Source of the DNA: Vitrella brassicaformis
Taxonomy: Eukaryota; Sar; Vitrellaceae
NCBI GenBank assembly: GCA_001179505.1
Contig: CDMY01000411.1
Location: 1 to 64,000 of the forward strand
DNA: 64,000 bases
Direction of reading: 5' to 3'
How positions within the stretch are numbered: the stretch's first letter is position 1; each line of letters starts with the position of its first letter. A program made the translations under genes and the position numbers. Shown here one piece after another: positions 1-11,200 of the stretch. The notes beneath the pieces were generated by a model. That model searched no databases and was not told where the DNA came from. It saw nothing but the letters and a program-made list of their open reading frames with translations.

Positions 1-750
1 GCATGATTGTCCACCTCTCAGCTTCGCCGTGAGGTGAGAAGGGGTGTTGGGTTTTGATAGCAGGGTTTGTGCTTAGCTTGCAGACATGTCTTTCTATTTC
101 GTGCATCTTCGGTGAGCGTTGGCAGCTCTCGTGCGTGTCTTGCTTGGCGGGCTGGCCATGCCCATGATGGACTCGTGCGTTGCGTGCCTTGCGTAAAGGC
201 TTGTACGGCAGAGATTGATCCTTCTGACCACGGTGTGTGTTCGGCACACAGCAACTTCAACATAATCTATCGCTTGATCGCAAATGGGCGTCGACCGATC
301 ACATCGAGGCCTACCCATATCAGTGGCCGTGGAGATGATCCGACGCTCATGCGAAAAACACAGGTGTCGGGCAAGTGGTTACCGCAGAGCCCATCTTCAG
401 CTCTGTCTCTCCCTTGGGGCGCCTACCCTGTCCGTCTACCCGATTAGCCGGTCTGTCTGTCTGTCTGTCTCTGGGAGTGTGTCGTTCATGTTGGCAATCA
501 TTCACACGGGAGCAATTACAAAGAACAATCATCATAAAAATAAACGAAAATAGAATGCCAAGCATCTCTCTCCTCCCAAAAAGGCGCCTGACGTCGTAGC
601 TCCGAAGCTCGTCGGGCGCTCCCGCAGACCCAGCTGAAGCGGCCCCTCCTGCCGACCAGCTAGCCTAGCTACCAGCTAGACGCCAAGCTACGCCGATCCC
701 GTTACCGATAGCAACCACCCGAAGGCGCCATTCGTCGCCCCGCTTTGTGA
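1..750. other. Intergenic, no gene seen
   Basis: No reading frame here has splice sites or a protein pattern I would call coding. There is a short TGTC microsatellite near 453-470. The last 100 bases are the probable promoter and 5' UTR of the gene starting at 751. Confidence 0.5.
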
Positions 751-1845
751 ATGGCCCTCTCTTTCCTCTCTATCTCGTTCCTCTCTGTCTCGTTCCTCGC
801 CCTCGGGAACTGCGCGGAGGTCCTCGCCGAGTCATTTGCGCTAAGCGAAGAGATTCGCTGCCAGCGGCTCTATGCCCCACAGATGTCGAAGTACTTCGAG
901 ACATTCTCTTCGACACTTTTCCTCGAGGCTGGAAGGCAGGTTCTGATTGAGGCGCAGCTGCGCACCCGGTCGAGCACTACCACGAATATGCTGGCCGGCT
1001 TCCGGCTGTACGCGATCATCCCCGGTACGAATCGCAGGGACTACGCGGCATCCGGCGGGGGTCTCGTAGCAGCGGCGAATCATGTGGGGCGGTGCGGAGT
1101 AAGAGGTGATCCCGGACCGTGCGAGGACACTCTCACGCTCCGCGGCTACTGGGTCTACACGGCAAAGCAGACCGCGAACGTACCTTTCTTCATGGAGTCC
1201 CGCGCCCAGACAACCGCCTCCGACATCGATGAGCTTGACAGCTCTTGTCCTGAGGCTCGACCACGGTGCCCCGGCCCGGGACAGCCGAGCAGCACATCGT
1301 GTCACCTGGCCATCAACACCGGCAACGCCAACAGCTACATCCGCGTGTGGGAAGCCGATGCGGCCATTCAGTTTCTCGAGGACTGCCGCTGGGCCGCAGG
1401 GTATGGCACAGTCAACGCCGACACTTCGCCCGTGTCCATACTGAGGCGCACCGTCAAGACACCCGAGGGCCGCTCCGAGATGACTGCCATCTCACACGTC
1501 GGGCTGACCATCGACAACACCGTCGCCCAACCTACCGTGACGCGTGCCCGACTGATTCTCACCAGTCTCACCTCCAACACGAGCAGCTATTTCCCTTCAG
1601 AGGCCGGGACAGTCATCACGATCAGCCCTGAGAAACATCACTACCAGCTGCGTATCGAAGGGGCTGTCCCCGTCGAGCCTGGCGAGCGCATCAGGACCAA
1701 TACGGAGATCTCCCTGGTGTCCGGCAACTGGATCCGCATCGACACTGGCTGCGACGCTGGCTGTGAACTGAGCAACGGCAGACGCCGCATCTGCACTGGC
1801 GCCACTACGCGGCAGGTGGACATGACCGTGCGGTTCGACACATGA
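751..1845 (+). CDS. Secreted hypothetical protein, single exon
   Basis: An uninterrupted 364-residue frame from ATG 751 to a TGA. The first ~20 residues are a strongly hydrophobic signal peptide (MALSFLSISFLSVSFLALG) followed by Ala/Cys, so the product is predicted to enter the secretory pathway. There is no later membrane helix or GPI-type tail. The mature part has about a dozen cysteines, two of them in the C-terminal C-D-A-G-C stretch, and N-glycosylation sequons such as NTS. I do not recognise the family. It is one of the few intronless genes in the window. A cysteine-rich extracellular or wall protein is the simplest reading, but that is inference from the signal peptide alone. Confidence 0.65.
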   Translation: MALSFLSISFLSVSFLALGNCAEVLAESFALSEEIRCQRLYAPQMSKYFETFSSTLFLEAGRQVLIEAQLRTRSSTTTNMLAGFRLYAIIPGTNRRDYAASGGGLVAAANHVGRCGVRGDPGPCEDTLTLRGYWVYTAKQTANVPFFMESRAQTTASDIDELDSSCPEARPRCPGPGQPSSTSCHLAINTGNANSYIRVWEADAAIQFLEDCRWAAGYGTVNADTSPVSILRRTVKTPEGRSEMTAISHVGLTIDNTVAQPTVTRARLILTSLTSNTSSYFPSEAGTVITISPEKHHYQLRIEGAVPVEPGERIRTNTEISLVSGNWIRIDTGCDAGCELSNGRRRICTGATTRQVDMTVRFDT

Positions 1846-2925
1846 CTGCGACCGACGCCCTCGCATTCGCTGTATTTTTTCGGTTCGTACACAACCTTCT
1901 TGCCTTCATAGTCTGTCCACAACTGGCCTGTTGTTCGTTTGTCCATACTGGGGGGGCTGAGACGAGAGCCACATGGCGGGCCAAATGCGTGTGTATCTGT
2001 GTGAATGACATAGGAATGGTTCTGTCAGGGCGACAACAGGTATGCTCTCACTCTCAAGCGACGAAGCAAGCAGTGAGGCTAATTAGCTATGTGCTTGTTT
2101 TGCTGGCCAATTGACTGCCGCATGCGCGTACGTCGGTTGTCGAGTCAATGATGCGATGGCATGCAGATGTGGCTGAGAAAGAGACTTGGAGGTTACACAC
2201 CACATAAGTTGATGACGGATAGATTGATGACGACCCTTTCGTGTCTGAGTCCGGTTTTCTACAAAATCGTCAAAAGACATCCACCCGCCCCCATAATAAA
2301 TGCCAGCCGCACATACCCCCGCCCCCCGTGGACATACACAAACATTTGCTGCGACACGAACGAATGCGCGAGCAGCACACATGCACCAAAATCCTCCATC
2401 CACCGCAATCAAGGCCGTGGACACCGTGACATTCTGGTCCAAAAACGTGCACGTAATCCAACAGGATCGCATGCACCACACAAAACTGCATGTGCAACAC
2501 ACAGGAAGGCCGGTCCAGCCACACAAAGCCGCATGTGCACATCGATTCATTGCGCGTATGATGGATCCATGGACGAATCGCAATACGTGCATGAAATCAC
2601 ACACGTGGCCATCTGTGTGTCTCTGGTATCCATCCATCCATCCACCCACCCATCCATTCACCGTACACAAATTCCCATGAACCACATAAAGGACTGCATG
2701 TTCGCTTTGCGATGATGCGATTGCCATTGCCCTCCAACAGGCATAGTGCGCTCTATTCGCTTGTCCACAGTCACATCAAACCGCCTCTCAGCTTACGGCG
2801 CTCGCCAGCGTCATCGGGCGTGTTTCCTATCACGCCGACCTACCACACACACACCACCATGCCGTGTGCCAATTATAGACAATTCACCTTGACGTCAAAA
2901 CATTACCTTATCCGTCAGCTCATGT
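1846..2925. other. Intergenic spacer
   Basis: AT-richer sequence with CATC/CCAC simple repeats around 2630-2660. Open frames are present on both strands but have low-complexity His/Thr/Cys-rich translations with no splice logic, and I treat them as chance. Confidence 0.5.
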
Positions 2926-4866
2926 TCAGTCCAGTGGGGCATCCACAGAAGGCTTTGTGCGTCTCTGGACGGACACGCAGGCAAACGAATATTTGATGGC
3001 TGTGCCGTGTTTCAGCGCGTACGTGACATTTGAGAGATTTCTGAAGTCGCCAGTTCTCGCGTCGATGACCGCAACGCCAGTGTAAGAACCGCCCCTGCAC
3101 AGGGAAGCAGCCAATTGATAATTTTGACTTCTTGGCTGGCTGAATCACAAGCTGCCACTAGCTCACCCTTCAGCGACGGGTGTCAAGACCCATGGGCCGC
3201 CCCGCTCGATACTGCGATACATTCTACCTGGCCCAACATCTGACAGCGGAACAAGCCGATACAAAACATGGGATAAGCTGCGTGCCACTGGATGTCTGCT
3301 CACTGATGAGTGAATAGGTGAGGTTCCCCGCCAACACTTCGCCAATGTCAACCACAGCGACGCCACTATCGGCTTCATCGGACCCCAATGCAATGAATGC
3401 CTGACAGATAAAGAGAAAGGGACCTTCTTCAGACAGCCACCGTGTGTGGGTGATCTCACCAGCCAGTGCGCGGCGCTGCTTGCATCGTCAACAGTGTTAA
3501 AGAAGGACATCTTGCCTGGCCCCCTTCAAACGAGACAACCACCGGATTTGTTCCTCCCTCTATCGCCCTCTGTCCACCTCGCTCGCCGCTTACCCAGGGA
3601 CGTCGAGCGTGATGACTTTCGTCTCATCCGTGAGATTCTTTTTGTTGAAGATGTGCACTCTGTCTGTCTTGGTATCGCTGATCAAGAGCAAATCGCGCGC
3701 ATGGCCCTCCGCATCGTTCTCCGTTTCAGGAATGGGGTAAATCCTGAAGCCATGAGAGAGGCAGTATGAGGTCGGTCTGCTAGTTCTTTACTGTGTCTCA
3801 CATACCTGCCGCTGATGCCTGCATGCCGCCGCAGAGGCCGTCTCGAGGCGACGTCGATCTCCCAAACGCTCGGTGCGTCAGAGGGCCTCATGCACTCCAC
3901 CAGAATGACCTCATCCTTCGCAAATTTGCCGACTTCATGTGTGCCCTCGCAGCCAGCTTCGCTCTTATCGATGGGGCTTGACAGATTGTGAAAATCCACG
4001 TACGTGCGAGACTCAAGGGTGATTTCATGGATACCGGGCTCGCCTGTTGAGGTCGCGAAGGCCACCGGCTTCCATTTAGCCGCCCAGATGAGATTTCCGT
4101 GGCTGTGTTGACCCGCGTGAGCTTTCAGCTTGGAAAACGCAGCGCTGTCGACATCCTCGTAACGCAATATATTGAAGTGTCCTAATGGATGTCGACAATC
4201 CCACAGTGTCAGTGTGTTGATCTCTGCATGTGTCCTACCGTCAGCATCAGAGTGTACCCACCTACAACACACTGCGATTACGTGCGGTCCACCTTCTCGT
4301 GTCAGCTGCTATTACCACTCTTGGAGGTCTTGAAGCCAGTAGGTGTGTACTGCCTCTCGCGCCGCGACGAAGTCCCCTCCACTCTCCCTCTGCAGGCCCA
4401 TCGTCTCCATATCAAATGCTCCATATCACGCTGCACACCCAACACCACAACACCACAGAGCCGCACTGCATGCCCTTTTATCCTCTCGCTTTGTCCTTTC
4501 TGACACACTCTGATGGGGATGAGCGCCTTCGGTTTGGTCGGTATGCCCCATGTAGCGGCTGGCACGCCCCATGCTTCGACACTGGTTTTCTGGCTCTGAG
4601 CAACGCTGTTCACACAGAGCAGACAGGCAGCACAGCGTGTGTGCGTATGTCTGTGTTGTCTGATCTGTCTGCGTACCGGGCCTGTTCGGGATCTATCACA
4701 TAGATGGCACCCTTGGCGAATACGATGAAGTGCCCCTGAGAGAGATCATCAGCGCAAGTGAGTCTGTTTGTGCATATATCATGCATTCAGTGTGTACCTT
4801 TCCGAGCGCCTCTGTCGCTTCATCCCCACTGATGCCCAGGGAGCGAGAAGCGACAGAGAGCTTCAT
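2926..4866 (-). CDS. Beta-propeller-like protein, multi-exon
   Basis: Several exons on the minus strand read as repeated short-strand motifs of a beta-propeller. They include GHFIVFAKGAIYVIDPEQA (4695-4750), TLTLWDCRHPLGHFNILRYE (exon 3806-4223), ARDLLLISDTKTDRVHIFNK (exon 3594-3743), FIALGSDEADSGVAVVDIG (3230-3400) and SYTGVAVIDARTGDF near the end. Borders at 3806/3743 and 3594 have clean GT-AG signals. The C-terminal exon stops at 2926. The start is uncertain: Met at 4866 (MKLSVASRSLG) is in an exon that is open further upstream to an acceptor at 4923, so the first exon may be missing. No enzymatic motif is visible. A WD40- or lactonase-like scaffold protein is possible. The family is not identified. 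Confidence 0.5.
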
Positions 4867-5049
4867 CTGATCACGTCCCGTTGAGCACGGGGGGAGGCGC
4901 AGGTCTCTCCTGATCACGCAGATCTGCCAGTGCCAGTGCACCAAACGAATTAACGGGAGGCCCCCATGTGCCCCCCGGGTACGAAGCAAACTCCACTCCA
5001 CTCACTCACGGGCAGGAAACTACCTGCATTCGAGACAAGCCCGACAACG

Positions 5050-6758
5050 ATGATGCTTTCCAACAGAGAGACGATGATCCCTTCACTTGACCTTGCGTCC
5101 GTGAAGCACCGACACCGCCGAGACGGCGCGGAGAGCGTGTACTCCGTGAGTGTCTACGGGGCCAGCGACGCGGATGGACTTCATTCATCCCCAGTATCTT
5201 CCCCAGGTCCGTCGCTGTTGAAGGAGTCATCAGCCTCGTCGCGCCGGTCGTCGCGCCGGTTGTCGCGCCGGTTGTCGCGCCGGTCGTTGTCATCATCCCC
5301 AGTATCTCCCCGAGGTCCGTCAGGGTCCAAGGAATCCCCAGTATCTCGACCGGGTCCGTTGGGATTGAGAGAACTATCGGCCCTGAAAGCACAATTGCAT
5401 GCGTGACGGTCCGACATCAGGAGTTCCTGCATGCATGCTTACGAGTCTGGTCGTCGCAGCGCGCCGCTCAACTGAAACGAGAAAACCGCAGCCTGCGGCG
5501 ACGCCAGCGGCAGCTCGAAGCCAAGCTCTCTTCTCGCTCGAGAGCTCTCGATGACGTAAGCCACCCATCGACACAAACACGAAGGGGAGGGGGGGGAGGT
5601 CGTGGCATCGCGTGTCGGATCTGCCTGTCCCTTCCAGCACGATGCGGAGCAGGCCGCAGCGGCTGAGGAGTCGACACGGGAGCGGGACGTGCCTCAAGCA
5701 CCACCAGCTGAGCAAGGGACTGCTGGGTTGGATGAGCGGATTTGGGACCTCGAGCGGGAGGTGGGCCATTGCATGCGGGTTCGGCTGCATTTGAAGCCTC
5801 TTGTCTGTTGTTAACCAGGTGGCTGACAGGGATGAGACGTTTCGGCGTCTCGTGAAAGATGTCAGTCTGGTGCGCGTCACCATTCAGGACACTTGTTGCA
5901 CTTGTCTCTCTCTTCTGTAGAGGGATAGATATCGAGAGTTCCTTCACAACGCCAACAAAGGGCACCGCCAGGAGACAGGTCTTCACAGTGATGGCGATGA
6001 GTCGGAGGTGAGAGCAACACCGAGGAAGCATGGAAAGGCCTCACTCCGGCTTTCTTGTCGTTGTTCAGAAGAGCAGCAAGTCAGATCGCGAGCGAAAACT
6101 GGATGCCGAGATGAAGAGAGTAAGCCACAGCTTGGAAGAGACGCGTCCACTTCTGTTAGCGGCTGCGCTCCTTTGCTCAGCTCCGTCAAGAGAACCACAC
6201 GTTGAAGGACGCTTTCAGAGATGCCTTCGTCACGTCTCAGCAGAAAGAGACTGTCGAGGAACGAGAGAGAATCATTGCAAGATACGAGGTAGCACACACG
6301 ACGACACCGAAAGACGAAATCGACACAACGCTTCCCTTCTTCAGGCACGTCTTCAGACTAGGGAGCGGCAGATGGACTCTCAATTAAATGAGTACAAGGT
6401 ATCTTGTCGATCACACGGAGAAGCACGAACCCATCCACTAGCCCACACACACTTTTTCTCCCTGCCGGTCACTTTCTCGCCTCGTTGCCTGCAGTCGATC
6501 ATCGCCTTTGAGCGTGAAGAGAAAGCGGCTCTGCAGAAGAAGCTCGAGGAAGAGCGTCTGTCCCCCCGCCCGCCGCCGCCACAGCTGCTGAGCTACCAGA
6601 CTGAGGGCCTCTTCAGTGCCACTGGGACGGATAACAGCAGCGTTTTCAGCGACCGGTCGTCTGCCCGAGAGCGGACAGATGGCGGCGATGAACAGCAGGA
6701 GCAGCCAATCGGGTGGTGGGGCCGTTTCAAGGCTTCTGCAGTGTTGCTGGCTGCCTAG
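5050..6758 (+). CDS. Coiled-coil protein, multi-exon
   Basis: The N-terminal exon (MMLSNRETMIPSLDLASVK...) is Ser/Arg/Pro-rich and contains a 12-nt tandem repeat. Downstream exons are charged heptad-like coiled coil: AAQLKRENRSLRRRQRQLEA at ~5460-5550, EERERIIARYE at ~6255-6290, ARLQTRERQMDSQLNEYK at ~6344-6400 and AFEREEKAALQKKLEEER at ~6500-6560. The last exon ends with the hydrophobic/aromatic tail GWWGRFKASAVLLAA and a TAG at 6756. Introns are 50-100 nt. No catalytic domain is seen. The join between the first exon and the coiled-coil exon near 5400-5460 could not be resolved in frame. A structural, cytoskeletal or golgin-like role would fit the coiled coil but is unproven. The gene may continue into the next feature. 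Confidence 0.5.
5238..5285 (+). repeat. 12-nt tandem repeat, about 4 units
   Basis: The unit GTCGCGCCGGTT is repeated about four times with one-base variants. It lies inside the first exon of the coiled-coil gene and encodes an S-R-R-L-S-R-R-L stretch. The length is a multiple of three, so copy-number change would keep the frame. Confidence 0.8.
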
Positions 6759-6866
6759 GTTCTCTCAGCTGCTGCGACCGGCCTGGGTGCGTTTGCGCGG
6801 AGAAGAGAGAGAGAGAGAGGCCCACGCAGACATCAACCAACACGTATGGTCTCTGTTGCTATGCAG

Positions 6867-7464
6867 CCACAGCGGTCGACAGAGAAGCCGGCGGGAGATA
6901 GAGGAGGATCTGCTTGTGCGAGAACCCGTAAGCAGAAACATCCACAAACCAATGCAGCCACAAACCTGGGGTCTCTGTCAGCTTGCTGGTCCCTGATCCG
7001 TCGGCTCCAAACGGTCGGCCGACGCACCGGTCGTCGCGCCGGCGCACATCGAGGCGGTAGAGTCTCATCCGCCGACGCAACAAACAGCCGCGCACCAACA
7101 TACTCGAAGAAAGAGTCGCGAGCAGCCGACAAAGCAAAGGTGCGGGTGCAAGAGTATTTGCCACTCAAACGAAGTCTCGACTTCTTTCTCTTTCAGTTGC
7201 GTTTGGTGACAACGTCATCCACGAGGCAGGGAGCAGAGCCACAGGAAGAGTCTCCCAGCCGTTCAGAGTGCTTGCGGAATACAGTGATGAGGTCCCCATG
7301 CGAGGCAGCCGACTCAGGTACAAGCACACGGGTGAGAGTTCTTCGCACGGCCTGCTTTTGTCTTTGTCCACAGGGCGATGGATCAATCGCAGGGCACCAC
7401 CCGCCGGCCCACCAAATCGATACTCAAATCAGCAGCGGGGCAATCATCGGCAGCCAACAAGTGA
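6867..7464 (+). CDS. C-terminal exons of a basic-tailed protein, partial
   Basis: Three stretches look coding with correct splice borders. An exon after the acceptor at 6866 (Arg/Glu-rich, ending VREP before a GTAAGC donor) is the first. The second is ~7197-7319, translating VAFGDNVIHEAGSRATGRV and following residues. The last begins after CCACAG near 7373 and joins in frame to give MDQSQGTTRRPTKSILKSAA and a TGA at 7462. No start codon is assigned. It either continues the preceding coiled-coil gene, whose apparent stop at 6758 would then be intronic, or is the end of a separate gene. Family unknown. Confidence 0.4.
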
Positions 7465-8218
7465 CCCCAGACAGAGTCGTGACATTTTGCGTAAGTCTTG
7501 GCGCCATAGGACAGTTAGGACAATGTGCGTTGTTTCATAGGACTGATGTGATTTTGCAAGAGAGACATCCATATCACTTGAGCGAGACGGGAAGGTTGGG
7601 TGCCATGAGCAGAGGGCAGGGAGAAGAAGACATGACTGCACCGCCTTGTATGTAAGTGCCGTGGGTGTATTGGCTGATCTATTTTTCGGTTGGCTGATTG
7701 GTTTTCTGCGTGTCTGTCACCTTTCGCTTGATTGATCAGTCTTTTTCGATGAGTCGTCAAGTGTAAGAGCCCTGCACAGCGTTATGGTTGGTTATGACGG
7801 CCTATCAGGCAGACATTATGCCATAAGACAGTTTGAAGAATCCCGGCAGTCAGTCAGTCGAGAAGCACACAGACAGACAGACAGACCCAGCCACGGAGAC
7901 AGAGATACGGCTGCAGCGCACGAAGTGTATGCAGAGAGAAGGGGTCTACTTTCTCGACACCATGCACGGCTTGTGAGGCAGGATGGGTGGGTCGTGTGGT
8001 GCGGGCTAAGCCTCGTGTACGCGTGTGATGATATTCGTGATGGCATGGCGGTGAGTCTGTAAGGACTGCAATGACCACATTCATGTCTGTCTGGAGACAC
8101 TCTTTTTGTGCACTCGCGTGTCCTCATGCGGGGCCGCATAAATGCAAAGAGACACAGATCAAGTCTAAGTACAATATGAAGGGGAAAGTCACAACGAGCC
8201 AAGTGACTGTCGCCTTGG
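7465..8218. other. Intergenic, convergent 3' ends
   Basis: Lies between the 3' end of a plus-strand gene and the 3' end of the giant minus-strand gene. A CAGACAGA microsatellite is at ~7870-7890. Nothing else is supported. Confidence 0.5.
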
Positions 8219-11200
8219 CTACGTGAACATGTCTAAGTCTTGTATGCCGCCTATCTCCGATAATTCGTCGACGTCCAGCCGCCTCCCTAGGGCCTTCGAC
8301 GACTCAATCAGCTCCTCAGGAGAATTTGCAAACAGGAAGGTCCAGTCCAGGAAAGAAGGGCAGGCAGACAGCAGCCCATTGAAGTGGTCGACGATTGTCG
8401 ATATCTTGATTAGGCCGAAGAAGCCAAGGACGAAGAAGAACGGGCGGACTATCATCTTCTGCGCAAAGCTCAGCTTCGTCGTAATAATGTAGTCGTAGAC
8501 GTCTTGCAGCTTCGATGTCGTGACCTGCAATCGAGCAGAGCACAATGACTCGCAGAATGCAGTGTGCCTGTGGCTTGTTCTTATGTGGCTTACGCAGAAC
8601 ATCAAGAGGAAGAAAAGGCACCAGAATAGGTAGCAGAAGCCGAGAACTACGCCAACTTTCTCTTTTCTGCGCCACTGGCGGATGAGTTTCTTTTTGTCTT
8701 GCAGGTGCATCGGCTGATGCACCACACGCTTGGCAAACAGCTGTTTGAGCAGCATGGGGACGGGGACAGAGAAGACGATTGAGAATATCGCCACCCAAAC
8801 CTGACGGCAGCCACAAAATGACATTCCTTGTGGGAATTCTCCTCTTTCTTTCTTCTTTCAGGCGAGACCTGCCGCCAGTTTATCTGGAATGTTGCCTCGT
8901 TGGGGTCCTCAAAGACGCAGGGCACCGCTGCTTCCTCCTCCTCTTCAACAGGCTGCTCCAGGATCTTTTGCTGCAGCGAGGCATTGTACGATATCGCATC
9001 TGAAAGACAGACTGACACCTGGTGAGCAACTGGTGGGAGAGAAATCGCTAAGTGGCTGTACTCATGAAGGACGATCGCAGCCTTTGCCGCTCCCTCAGCG
9101 ACCAGACAGAGACATTGTACAGCCACCCCTCAGTGTAAGGGCCTGTCATTTTTGTCAAAGGAGGAGATTTGTGTCTCTGCCCTGGTGCATCGGATCGGAC
9201 TGTTACTGTCATTGATCAGATATGCGGCGTCGTCCAGTCGCCTATTAGTTTCAGACACTGTTCCGCCAATGGGCGCCTTGAGCTGAATCAGCCGAGTCAT
9301 TGTCTCGATCTCACTGGCCAGACCACCCTGATTGCAAAAACAAAAGACACTTCCTTCGGCAAATGAGACACAAGTGTACCGACCGGTTTGAGCTCGATGC
9401 CGACGACGGGCTGGCCGACAAAGATGACGTCTCCCAGTACTGATTGCCTGTAGTCGGTCAGCCCCACCGTAGCCGAAACCTAGAGCAATCGTTCAGGTGA
9501 AGCGGATCAGACATCCGTGTGAAAACATAAAAGGCAGCACCTCTGGGTCACTTTCAAGGTCCCCAAAGACCTTTATCCACTGGTCATCCGTCGTGTAGAG
9601 CAAATCAGTCGGGATGCTGAACGACGCCTTTGGAAGGCTGGGTGCCGGAGAGGGCACGTCCGTGTCGTTGGTTGGCAGCTATGCTGTCCGTCGCGTTGCT
9701 TGCAGGGACAGGTACGCACTGCAGAGCGGTGGCCGTGCTCGTGAAGAACAGAGCGCCGACGAATGCGGTGCCCAACGTGGCACATGCAAGTAATAGAAAC
9801 CTGAGAGGACACACGAGGGAAAGAAAGGTTCTCAAAGCTCTCATCTGTTCTGGCCGCTGTCACTGCTCACCTCTGCATGGATGTGAGCATTGCGTTTGGC
9901 TGCAGCACTTTTGCAAGCGGGTGGTTCCTCATGAAAACATTGGACGCCACCTTTGTGTTTGGCCAGGAAAAAAACTCCACTTGTCTGAGGATCTGCTGCT
10001 CTTCCTGTGGAAGTGCACTTGTGTCCTGTCTCTCGAACTTCTTCTCTGCAGCCAAATCGGGTGCGACCGGCGCTGGCTGCTCCAAAGGGGCCGGTGGCGC
10101 ACTCTCCGGCTTTTGTCGCGCTTGAAAGTGACTTTTGGGCACATCAGACAGGGAGACATTGAGAAAAAGGTCGTCGAAGTGCATCTATACTTGATCACCG
10201 TCTGAAGGTTTCTATTGCTTGGAGAATCTCCTCCGCCACTGCCGCAGTCGACGTGGAGACAATGATGTAGACTGAGGGCTCAGTGGCTGTCGCACACGGG
10301 CCAGGGTCAGCAGGTAGGGAGACGGGGGATGCAAGGTGCGTGCAATTGAGATGGGGACCTTCTCTTGTACAAGTGTCTCCTGAAAGTGCTCATCGCTTGT
10401 GAAGGAGAGCAGCTGTGCTTGCACCAGACCAGACCATCGAAGGGAATGCCGATGCTTGCAGGCCCCCCTTCGTCAGTGGTTCCCATTTCTTCGTCGACTT
10501 GAGTTCTCTTCAACACCGTCAGTCCCGAAGAGTCCACGTCAATCACTGAGGCCGTAAAGGATGCTCCGAGGCTGCTGAAGGAATAGATTTCGTTCTCAAA
10601 TGTAACGGCCTCGGCCTTCGAGGTTTCGGAAGGACCGTGAATGGCCGATTCCGCAGCGACAGATATGTGAGACGGCTCCTCTTCCTGCACGAGCCTGTAA
10701 TATACACATGTCTTGTTGGTGTGGTGTTCTCACCTCCTCGATTTCTTCCAGCTCGACCGCTGCTTCGTCCACCGCTGCTTGTGCTTGTCGCGTCTCGTCA
10801 CCCTCTGCCTCCTCATGGCGGCTTTCCTCCTCACCGACGTGCCATAGGCGGGTCTGCCAGGCACGCCTGCCCCTCCTGATGGTCTCAGTGAACCTCTCAG
10901 CGTCCTCTCTCGGCAAGAAAAGGTGGACTTGGACCTCATTCAGCCGGTCCTCAAGATCAGGGGCTTCCATCTGGGCCGCTCGTTGCTCTATGGCTTCCTT
11001 GAGAAGCTGCGTTGACGAATGGACCGTCAGGCTGATGTCGACGCGAACGACCAAGTTGACGGCCGCTTCAGACTCACCAGAGAAATGCTCAGTCTCGAAC
11101 CCCTTGGCGAGTTTTCCATACCATCTCTGAGATTTTCTGCTTTCAGCCGACTCTTCACCTTCGCCAATCGGCTCATCTGCCCATTCAACTCCACAAATGC

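Noticed and set aside
2083-2727. 214-codon minus-strand frame in the first spacer
   Set aside because: Cys/His-rich low-complexity translation arising from CATC/CACA simple sequence.
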